A stretch of 28,080 nt of DNA from a virus, in IMG/VR virus record IMGVR_UViG_3300018417_002152, positions 1-28,080 of that record; one strand, 5' to 3'. The notes beneath the pieces are model-generated. The model was given only the letters and a program-made list of their open reading frames with translations. It had not been told where the DNA came from and searched no databases. The position numbers and the translations under genes are program-made. Shown here one piece after another: positions 21,831 to 28,080 of the stretch. How positions within the stretch are numbered: position 1 is the stretch's first letter; each line of letters opens with the position of its first letter.

Positions 21831-23126
21831 ATGAATCAAGAACCGATTAAATTCGTCGATGCTGTAAAGGCTGCCAATTTAGATAAAACTCTAGATGGCA
21901 GTGCTATGTGTGCTATGAAGTGGATACACTTTTATATCCATCTCAAAGAAGGCATTGTAAAGAATTGTCACAATGTTCCACATAGGCATATTTCGCAACA
22001 AGAACTAGATGAGTATGGTAAAGACGTATTTGTAAACCATCCTTACGAAGTAGAACGTAGGAAAGAAAAACTTGCAAATATAAAACACTCCGACTGTAGT
22101 GCTTGTTGGCGTAATGAAGAAAGAGGAATACGAAGTCCTCGATTACCTAAAGCATATTATGACTTTCATAGAAAGAGATTTGACGAACCAATTGATGAAT
22201 TAAAAGCAATGCCTAGTCAATTAGAAGTTTATTTTAATAATACTTGTGATTTGAAATGTGTGTATTGTAATGAAACGTTCAGCAGTCAATGGGAGATAGA
22301 GAATCGTAAATTTGATGTAAAGCCAAGTGAAAAGAAAGTAGCACCAGAAGGTTTGAAAGAAGTGTTCTATGAATGGTTAGAACAAGATGCTGTACCTTAC
22401 ATATTACAGTATTATGTGCTTGGCGGCGAACCTTTGATACAAAATGAAACATATGAGTTTATAGATAGATTAATACCTATGCTAAAAGCACAACAAAATA
22501 AATTTAAAATTAAGCCTGTGCTAATTGTTATCAGTAACGGTAACACACCAAAAGCATATCTAGATAAGTGGTTACGTAAGATAGAAGAAATAGAACCTTA
22601 TGTTACTGTGCAAATGGATATCAGTATGGAAAGTTTTGGTCGCAGAGCAGAATTTGTAAGAACAAATTTAGTTTGGGATAGATTTGCTGCTAACATAGAA
22701 CGCATTATAGAATTTAGTGCTGACAAAGATATGCGTATTAGATTTAGTACGACTCATAATGTTTTAAGTATAACAAGTTGTTTAGATTTATTAAAATGGT
22801 TACATAGTTTATCTAAACAATACGATGTAAAATTAGATTTGATACGTAGTAATGTATCATATCCTAAACATCTAAGTCCGTGGATGCTTACCAGTAAATA
22901 TAACAATTATATTTCTGACATAGTATCTTGGATTACAGAACACGCACCTGAATGGAAAGACTATGCAGACTTTATGCAATCTATAGGCGACAGTTTTGGT
23001 AAGCACACTGAAGCAGATAGAATTGCAGCAGCAGAATGGATAGACACAATGAAAGTAAGACGTAACTTACACTTACTAGAATATTTTCCTGAGATGCGTC
23101 CTTGGGAGGAATATATCAATGGATAG
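21831..23126 (+). CDS. Radical SAM protein with N-terminal twitch domain (rSAM 9)
   Basis: 431 residues, the largest of the N-twitch group together with the protein at 11253. N-terminal cluster: Cys27 in MCAMKWIHFYIHLKEG, Cys46 in KNCHN, Cys89 and Cys92 in CSACWRNEERGIRSPR. The core triad is Cys139, Cys143 and Cys146 in NTCDLKCVYC. YYVLGGEPLIQNETY near 198-212 is the GGEP strand; a distinctive VLIVISNGNTPKAYLDKW near 227-244 and VQMDISMESFGRRAEF near 258-273 follow. It heads the plus-strand unit that runs through three oxygenase genes, an SDR and hemE to the window edge. It overlaps the first oxygenase by 8 bases. Confidence 0.9.
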   Translation: MNQEPIKFVDAVKAANLDKTLDGSAMCAMKWIHFYIHLKEGIVKNCHNVPHRHISQQELDEYGKDVFVNHPYEVERRKEKLANIKHSDCSACWRNEERGIRSPRLPKAYYDFHRKRFDEPIDELKAMPSQLEVYFNNTCDLKCVYCNETFSSQWEIENRKFDVKPSEKKVAPEGLKEVFYEWLEQDAVPYILQYYVLGGEPLIQNETYEFIDRLIPMLKAQQNKFKIKPVLIVISNGNTPKAYLDKWLRKIEEIEPYVTVQMDISMESFGRRAEFVRTNLVWDRFAANIERIIEFSADKDMRIRFSTTHNVLSITSCLDLLKWLHSLSKQYDVKLDLIRSNVSYPKHLSPWMLTSKYNNYISDIVSWITEHAPEWKDYADFMQSIGDSFGKHTEADRIAAAEWIDTMKVRRNLHLLEYFPEMRPWEEYING

Positions 23127-23898
23127 ATATATTGTCGATTATAATCCTGCAGAAATCACTAGTAGATTTATAGATAGCACAGAGTGGGATATAATCGAAC
23201 TCCCTTGGAAAATTGATATCGAACAATTACAAGATTGGTATAATATTGTAGATAGCGAATATGATCATTTGTATTTTAGTTGGCGCAAGTCAGAATACCT
23301 AAAAGACAAATACCATTTAGAAAACATCGATAATGCATTTGACGGAGATATTGGCCAAGCAGGTAGAGGTGTATATGATCAAGGATATCATATTGTAGAT
23401 TATATTAAAAACACAGAACTAGCAGAAATTCTTGTAATGGAAGTAAGTTGGTATTGTGAAAAAGAAATACCAGGAGTACCTAGTTGGGCAGGCCGTAAAG
23501 AACTATATCCTGAATGTTGGTTAGGTGAAGGGAAAAGCATACAACAAAAGTTTGATTTTGGATATGTTAAATTTATGAAAAGTTCACTAGGAGAACAAAT
23601 ACTAAAAGATCTCAGTATACGCAAACATCAGCCAACTGCTGTGCTTGGCAAACACGTTGATGGCCCAAATGTACAAAGACTGCATATACCCATTGATACA
23701 GACAATGAGGCAAAATTTTTATACGGACAAGACCTGGAAAGAGAGTATAACTTGTTACCTGGAAAGGCATATATTATAAATGCAGCAGTACCGCACGGTA
23801 CAGTAAATAACAGTAAAAACAACAGAGCTCATTTGCAAAGTAAGCCTATTAATGAAACTGTTGTAAAAATAGCAGGAATGAAATGGAACAGTTACTAA
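23119..23898 (+). CDS. 2OG-Fe(II) oxygenase-like protein
   Basis: 259 residues. The C-terminal third carries the 2OG-Fe(II) triad: LGKHVDGPNVQRLHIPI near 176-192 with metal residues His179 and Asp181; GKAYIINAAVPHGTVNNSK near 215-233 with the distal His226; and Arg236 in NNRAHLQ as the likely 2-oxoglutarate anchor. The N-terminal 170 residues hold a mixed helical part with many Trp and Tyr (WDIIELPWKIDIEQLQDWYN) and no recognised motif. This pattern (HxD ... PHxxxN ... R) resembles AspH/phytanoyl-type hydroxylases. It lies between rSAM 9 and a second oxygenase, overlapping them by 8 and 16 bases. The substrate is not evident. Confidence 0.83.
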   Translation: MDRYIVDYNPAEITSRFIDSTEWDIIELPWKIDIEQLQDWYNIVDSEYDHLYFSWRKSEYLKDKYHLENIDNAFDGDIGQAGRGVYDQGYHIVDYIKNTELAEILVMEVSWYCEKEIPGVPSWAGRKELYPECWLGEGKSIQQKFDFGYVKFMKSSLGEQILKDLSIRKHQPTAVLGKHVDGPNVQRLHIPIDTDNEAKFLYGQDLEREYNLLPGKAYIINAAVPHGTVNNSKNNRAHLQSKPINETVVKIAGMKWNSY

Positions 23899-24578
23899 AG
23901 TATTGGCAAGAGCATAACAACGAATATAAGTTTGAATATCCTGAACAGTTCGATCCTAAATGGATAGTGATGGAAAGCGGCTGGCCATTTTTTAAATTAA
24001 GTGCTTTAGACAATCAGCCTTGGAAAGAAATGTATGCAGAAGCCGAAGCATTATCAGATAAGTTTCACGTGCATAGAGATGAGTATGGAAAAGGTTGGCG
24101 CAGTTTAACATTGCACGGATTAAATGAGGATACACAAACACTTAACAGTTATGGTGACAGACAAAAAACTATAAAAGAATTAGATTGGACTTGGGTAGCA
24201 ATGGAATGTCCTATTACTAAGAAGTTTTTGACAGACGTATGGCCAGCAGAGTATTTGAATCGTGTGAGATTTATGTTACTAGAGCCAGGCGGATATATAC
24301 TGCCACACCAAGATAGAGCAGACGATGAAAAACGTTTAAGCGTTTGTAATATAAGTTTAAACAATCCTGATCATTGTGAGTTTGTAATGAAGGACCAAGG
24401 GCGTGTACCGTTTGATGATAATGGCAGTGCATTTTTAATGGACATAAGCAATGTACATAGTGTATGGAATAGAAGTAACAAGCCACGTATACATATGATT
24501 ATTCATTATGAACTAGGCAGACGTATTAGAGATTTTTTCTATGTGCTTAGACAAAGTTATTATACTAATAGAGGTTAA
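23883..24578 (+). CDS. Aspartyl/asparaginyl beta-hydroxylase-like oxygenase
   Basis: 231 residues. Residues 125-210 match the AspH fold well: VRFMLLEPGGYILPHQDRADDEKRL with metal residues His142 and Asp144, SVCNISLNNPDHCEFVMKDQG, GSAFLMDISNVHSVWNRSNKPRIHMIIHY with distal His192 and the 2-oxoglutarate-binding Arg202. It should hydroxylate a side chain or a small substrate. The N-terminal half includes a TLHGLN element and DWTWVAMECPITKKFL, which resemble the N-terminal part of phage AspH-like proteins. It overlaps the oxygenase before it by 16 bases and is immediately followed by the 491-residue gene. Two unlike oxygenases in tandem suggest consecutive oxidations. Confidence 0.85.
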   Translation: MEQLLKYWQEHNNEYKFEYPEQFDPKWIVMESGWPFFKLSALDNQPWKEMYAEAEALSDKFHVHRDEYGKGWRSLTLHGLNEDTQTLNSYGDRQKTIKELDWTWVAMECPITKKFLTDVWPAEYLNRVRFMLLEPGGYILPHQDRADDEKRLSVCNISLNNPDHCEFVMKDQGRVPFDDNGSAFLMDISNVHSVWNRSNKPRIHMIIHYELGRRIRDFFYVLRQSYYTNRG

Positions 24579-26054
24579 ATGAAAGACTGGAATAGCATAA
24601 CTGTTGATAGATATTGGGAACAAATAAAAGTTTCTAATGATATTGCTATAGGTATACTAGATACACGTAGAGATATAGATAGTGAAATAGTAAGTAAACG
24701 TTCGTTTGATATGACTTACTTTTATATTAACAGAATGGTAAAGATGGGCCTAAGCAAGTATGTAGGATCATATACAACTGTACAAGAAATACTAGAACGT
24801 GCTGCAAAAGAAAACAAAAAATACTGTATGGTTGCTGCACAAGGTTTATTGCTATATAGAGGTCCAAGTCTAGTTACACAAAGTTTAACATACGCAGAAA
24901 AGAATCCTAATTTTTTTGTTGTAGGACATATAATGGATAAAAAGAAACAGCACTATCTTACTAAAGGTGCTTATCCAGGATTACATAGACAGTATCTATT
25001 TGTTAATGTTGCAAAGTGGATAGAACTTGGTAAACCTGTATTTGACGAAATAGGAGTGTTCCAAGATCGTAAACCTATATTACAGAATTACGAAATGAGC
25101 GCAAACACTATGAACAGTAATTATACACCTGCGTGGATACGTAGAGCAGGTGGTACAACTGAATATCCTGTTACCAGCGATGGTAGCAACTGGATTGATA
25201 TTGCATTACGTAATGATATTGTTATTGAGAATTTAGATAATGATATGCGTGATTGTAAAGTGTATTTGTATCCTTATATAGAAACTAAAAAATTAGAGGA
25301 AGTATGGTATGAAAAAGATGTTGAAAAAATTGATCAGTTATCTAACCAGTCTCAGAAAGCCTGGTTGCGAAAACTCCAATACCAAGAGTACATCGAAAAA
25401 GACAGAGTCTATGTTTTTAACACGGAAACTCTATCTGCTGAAGGAGTAAGAACAGGAGGCAAAACTATTGATCATCTGTTTACTGCTGCTGCTGGATTTA
25501 AGCCTTTAGCAATTCTCAACGCAAACGGATTTAGTAATAGTACAACTGTGCATTACTTCGATTGGTGCGAATCAAGTCTTAACTATAAAAAACATCTTAT
25601 AGAAACTTGGGACGGGTATGACTTAGACAAATGGTTATTAGAACACGACTTAGATTACAACTTCAGTTCTACATACAGAGGAAACTATAAACAATTCTGG
25701 GATCAAGAAGTTGCAGAACACGGAGGTAGTTTAGCATTTCAACGATTGTGGGAACGCTATAGAAACTTAAGGCACGAGTTTTATGTATGTGATATTGTAA
25801 ATGAAAGTAAAAAGTTATTTGACGAAATAAACAAATACCACGGCACTAGAGTAATGTGGACAACAAACATTTGGTCAAGTGAAATGCTGCATTGGAACGT
25901 AGAACCTGAAGTATTAGAAATAAAATGGAAACAGTTTGAAGAACAAATCCCAGATGATCTTGTGTTATACGGACACGATTATATTGCTGTGGATATGAAT
26001 TCAAGAGTAAGGGATGGAGTGCAATTAACGCATCCAAAGTATAATGAAAGTTAA
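24579..26054 (+). CDS. Unrecognised large protein, two parts, glycosyltransferase-like N-terminus
   Basis: 491 residues with no clear family. The first half (to about 250) resembles a nucleotide-sugar or glycosyltransferase-like protein: AAKENKKYCMVAAQGLLLYRG near 74-94 and FFVVGHIMDKKKQHYLTKGAYPGLHRQYLFVNVAKWIELGKPVFDE near 111-156 follow a pattern of short strands with a LHRQ...W...G.P segment. The second half carries VYVFNTETLSAEGVRTGGKTIDHLFTAAAGFKPL and HYFDWCESSLNYKKHLIETWDGYDL, a mixed alpha/beta region that may be a second catalytic or binding domain. No signal peptide or membrane span is visible. It starts directly after the preceding stop and its end overlaps the fusion gene by 11 bases. 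Function inferred only from context. Confidence 0.6.
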   Translation: MKDWNSITVDRYWEQIKVSNDIAIGILDTRRDIDSEIVSKRSFDMTYFYINRMVKMGLSKYVGSYTTVQEILERAAKENKKYCMVAAQGLLLYRGPSLVTQSLTYAEKNPNFFVVGHIMDKKKQHYLTKGAYPGLHRQYLFVNVAKWIELGKPVFDEIGVFQDRKPILQNYEMSANTMNSNYTPAWIRRAGGTTEYPVTSDGSNWIDIALRNDIVIENLDNDMRDCKVYLYPYIETKKLEEVWYEKDVEKIDQLSNQSQKAWLRKLQYQEYIEKDRVYVFNTETLSAEGVRTGGKTIDHLFTAAAGFKPLAILNANGFSNSTTVHYFDWCESSLNYKKHLIETWDGYDLDKWLLEHDLDYNFSSTYRGNYKQFWDQEVAEHGGSLAFQRLWERYRNLRHEFYVCDIVNESKKLFDEINKYHGTRVMWTTNIWSSEMLHWNVEPEVLEIKWKQFEEQIPDDLVLYGHDYIAVDMNSRVRDGVQLTHPKYNES

Positions 26055-27162
26055 AAATTATAATAAAGAAGAGTTCGATAAATTTTGTGAACAACTTAAT
26101 ATCAATGATGCAACTGTTGAAGATACAGGTGAATATTTTATTTGTATTGATAACCACTGGGAAAAGAACAATAGATTTTTAAAGAAACATAATAATGTTC
26201 TACATTTAGGATTTGATGATGTTGCTGAAGATCAATACAAGTCCGTTGCTGATAACGATGATGATTTTGTAGTTGGTAGAGCATATGCAAGGGCAATGAC
26301 AACAGCACAGGCTGAAGAATGTTTTAACTTTATAGATAGTGTTCCAGATAATAGTAGTATAAGGATTTACTGCACACACGGAGAATCACGAAGTATTGCA
26401 ATAAAAGATTTTATCGATAGTTTCCGCAATAACATACCTACACAAGGCGGCAACAGACACGTAAGACAATTGTTAGACAATGTTCTGGCTGTAAAAGGCA
26501 AAGCAATTGAAGGTAAAAAGCGATATATTAGAAAATATGACGAAGCCAATCTAGGCTGGAAAATAAAGAAATGGTTTCCTGTAGACATAGAAAAACTGAG
26601 AGAATGGTTTACAACACTTGAAACCGAATACGGGGATTGGAAATTTGTTGTAGGAGAAAATGAACACGTATGGCAAACTCCTATTATTGATCCTACAGGT
26701 AAGACTGGACACAAGTTGAAATATGACACAGCATATTATACATTATGTTGGAATGATGATAGTCCAGGGCCTAAACCATTTGAACAAGGAAATGCCAAAC
26801 CTGAATATAGAGACAACGATAATGACGAACTTAATCCACGCAAATGTTTTTCAGGATATGGTTTAGATATTGTAAAGAATTTGCCAGTGCGTAGTAAAAA
26901 GTGGTTGGTAACAATGCACAGTCCGGGTACTGAACTTATTACACATCAAGATAGCCCAGATAAAATACGTGTGCATATTCCTATATATACAAACGCACAA
27001 AGTAATTGGGTAATAGGCGGAGAAGAATATCATATGGAAGCAGGTTGGGCCTATATTGTAAATACCACAGTGCCTCATAGTGTTGCAAACAAAGGCGACG
27101 GATATAGAATACATCTTTATGGTAAAGTATGGACAGACGATATAAAGGAACTTAATATATGA
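26044..27162 (+). CDS. Phosphatase-like / 2OG-Fe(II) oxygenase fusion
   Basis: 372 residues in two domains. Residues 30-125 look like a dual-specificity phosphatase: NVLHLGFDDVAED near 51-63 and IRIYCTHGESRSIAI near 106-120 contain the CX5R loop with Cys110 and Arg116. Residues 170-368 form a 2OG-Fe(II) oxygenase: WLVTMHSPGTELITHQDSPDKIRVHIPIY with metal residues His301 and Asp303, GWAYIVNTTVPHSVAN with distal His345, and Arg355 in GYRIHL. The CX5R loop appears intact; the general acid Asp cannot be placed with confidence. A phosphatase joined to an oxygenase suggests one protein dephosphorylates and oxidises the same or a neighbouring group, but the fusion is unusual. It overlaps the next gene by 4 bases (ATGA). 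Confidence 0.83.
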   Translation: MKVKNYNKEEFDKFCEQLNINDATVEDTGEYFICIDNHWEKNNRFLKKHNNVLHLGFDDVAEDQYKSVADNDDDFVVGRAYARAMTTAQAEECFNFIDSVPDNSSIRIYCTHGESRSIAIKDFIDSFRNNIPTQGGNRHVRQLLDNVLAVKGKAIEGKKRYIRKYDEANLGWKIKKWFPVDIEKLREWFTTLETEYGDWKFVVGENEHVWQTPIIDPTGKTGHKLKYDTAYYTLCWNDDSPGPKPFEQGNAKPEYRDNDNDELNPRKCFSGYGLDIVKNLPVRSKKWLVTMHSPGTELITHQDSPDKIRVHIPIYTNAQSNWVIGGEEYHMEAGWAYIVNTTVPHSVANKGDGYRIHLYGKVWTDDIKELNI

Positions 27163-27764
27163 AAGTAGTAATTACAGGTAGTAAGAAGTCTGGTATTAAA
27201 CCAGGTATACATAAAATGAATGCCTGGCTGCACGAATACTTTTCACAGTTTGATCTTGTTCAAATTAGTAGAACAACAGGATATGATTTTGATACTGACT
27301 ACGACAAAGCAGTAGAAGTAGCAAGGACTGCTGATATATTTGTAAACAGTGCTTGTGTAAAAGACTATCAATTAAAGTTTTTGAATGATGTATATGGACA
27401 CGTTCCTACAATAATATGCTTAGGAAGTATTGCAGGCGATATGTTTGGTGCACCACAGAAGTATGATAACCATCCTAACTATCCTGAAGTGAAACACGAA
27501 CTAAAAGAAAGATGCAAATGGATACAACTAGAAAAAAAGCAAGGTGTAAAAACAAATCTTTTACATTTAAATATCACAGAAACTAAAGAAGTAGAGTGGA
27601 ATACAGAGGGATTAGACAAAAATCAATTGTTTAATACATTAGACTTTTGGTTGAACAATCAATACATATCAAACATTGGTTATAAGTTTTGGTCAGAAAA
27701 CTACGGCGAGCAAAAACTTGCAAAAGTAAAAGGAGTGGTAGACCACTTCAAACAGAGGAAATAA
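27159..27764 (+). CDS. SDR-type NAD(P)-dependent oxidoreductase
   Basis: 201 residues, short for a classical SDR (about 250). The Rossmann start is [16 protein letters not shown], with the TGSxxxGI nucleotide-binding loop. ADIFVNSA at 59-65 corresponds to the NNAG strand, [10 protein letters not shown] at 85-94 to the Ser strand (Ser90), and Tyr108-x-x-x-Lys112 in NYPEVK to the catalytic YxxxK pair. It would oxidise an alcohol or reduce a ketone with NAD(P). It shares 4 bases with the fusion gene and its stop TAA shares an A with the hemE start. In the context of the oxygenases, an SDR could oxidise the hydroxyl that they add (inference). Confidence 0.8.
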   Translation: MKVVITGSKKSGIKPGIHKMNAWLHEYFSQFDLVQISRTTGYDFDTDYDKAVEVARTADIFVNSACVKDYQLKFLNDVYGHVPTIICLGSIAGDMFGAPQKYDNHPNYPEVKHELKERCKWIQLEKKQGVKTNLLHLNITETKEVEWNTEGLDKNQLFNTLDFWLNNQYISNIGYKFWSENYGEQKLAKVKGVVDHFKQRK

Positions 27765-28080
27765 TGAAAACTATATTACAGCGAACTATAAAAGACAAAG
27801 AGAAAAACTTATATCCTGTTTGGTTAATGCGCCAAGCCGGAAGGTATATGCCAGAGTATATGCATATTAAAAACAACAGTAATGGATTCTTAGATATGGC
27901 TCTTACACCAAGTAAAGCAAAAGAAATTACAATGCAGCCTATTAAAGAATTTGATATGGACGCTGCTATTATCTTTTCTGACATACTTATTATCCCCTAT
28001 GCTATAGGACAAGTACTAGATTATACTCCTGCGCCAGTACTTGGAACATTTAATAAAGATATGTTAAACACAGATATGAT
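27764..28080 (+). CDS. hemE: Uroporphyrinogen decarboxylase HemE, C-terminus beyond window edge
   Basis: 105 codons plus two bases to the edge, so about the first third of a protein of some 340 residues. HemE decarboxylates the four acetate groups of uroporphyrinogen III to give coproporphyrinogen III, a common step to haem and chlorophyll. The N-terminal signature is unmistakable: [15 protein letters not shown] near 18-32, [19 protein letters not shown] near 41-59, and [20 protein letters not shown] near 63-82, containing the substrate-binding Arg and Asp residues of the RQAGRY and FSDIL motifs. The ATG overlaps the SDR stop by one base and follows AGAGGA. It belongs to the rSAM-oxygenase transcript. 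I know of no common phage hemE; whether it acts in host haem synthesis or in a special phage role is unknown. Confidence 0.94.
   Translation, partial: MKTILQRTIKDKEKNLYPVWLMRQAGRYMPEYMHIKNNSNGFLDMALTPSKAKEITMQPIKEFDMDAAIIFSDILIIPYAIGQVLDYTPAPVLGTFNKDMLNTDM

Noticed and set aside
8671-23126. Queuosine or DNA-deazapurine pathway including QueE among the radical SAM genes
   Set aside because: QueE has an unusual long cluster spacing (CX14CX2C); all nine proteins here show CxxxCxxC and auxiliary Cys domains instead, and no queC or folE is present.
1-28080. tRNA genes, CRISPR arrays, insertion sequences or attachment sites
   Set aside because: Genes fill nearly all of the sequence, the gaps are under about 105 bases, and I saw no cloverleaf, spaced repeats, transposase or terminal inverted repeats by eye; a tRNA search program would be the decisive test.

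Overview
The window looks like part of the genome of a large, AT-rich, T4-like marine phage, or a metagenomic contig from one. It does not look like a cellular chromosome. The support is: short conserved proteins of the kind I know from marine T4-like phages, a trimeric-fibre-like structural protein, flavin-dependent thymidylate synthase (ThyX), a UvdE-type repair nuclease, almost gapless gene packing with ATGA/TAATG overlaps, and TAAATA-type late-promoter-like motifs. No capsid, portal, terminase or polymerase gene lies in the window, so the phage assignment is an inference. The host could be a SAR11-like or other AT-rich marine bacterium; the sequence does not settle this.

Left part (1-8579, all on the minus strand). 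Three transcription units are each headed by an exact TTGACA-17 bp-TATAAT promoter. The first (8624-8652) drives a histone-H1-like small protein, two conserved phage proteins, ThyX, a 63-residue acidic protein and a 52-residue membrane protein. The second (6754-6782) drives a 430-residue putative virion protein. The third (3928-3956) drives a QueD-like protein, KdsA (Kdo-8-phosphate synthase), a DXD glycosyltransferase, a prolyl-hydroxylase-like oxygenase, a eukaryotic-type phosphomannomutase-like HAD enzyme and UvdE, which runs off the left edge. A fibre-like gene and an MptE/sialyltransferase-like gene lie between the last two promoters.

Right part (8671-28080). This is an unusual island on both strands. 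It contains nine radical SAM enzymes in about 14.5 kb, in three architectures: three with an N-terminal core CxxxCxxC and a short C-terminal Cys domain, two SPASM-like paralogues, and four with an N-terminal twitch/SPASM-like domain. They are interleaved with a class I methyltransferase, three stand-alone 2OG-Fe(II)/AspH-like oxygenases, a protein-tyrosine-phosphatase-like domain fused to a further 2OG oxygenase, a minimal aminoglycoside-phosphotransferase-like kinase, two repeat proteins that look like beta-propellers, an SDR-type oxidoreductase, and two large proteins I do not recognise. The last gene, cut by the right edge, is a clear uroporphyrinogen decarboxylase (hemE), translationally coupled to the rest.

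How they may work together (inference). The island reads as one multi-step oxidative and radical-chemistry modification system carried by a phage. The substrate could be a glycan or lipid-linked sugar (supported by the KdsA/PMM/glycosyltransferase module), a peptide or protein (as in radical SAM plus Fe/2OG plus methyltransferase RiPP pathways), or a small molecule. No precursor peptide was identified. Gene order suggests at least four overlapping transcription units: 8671-14117 (+), 14097-19817 (-), 19830-20813 (+) with 20794-21798 (-), and 21831-28080 (+). No stretch over 300 bases lacks a gene.
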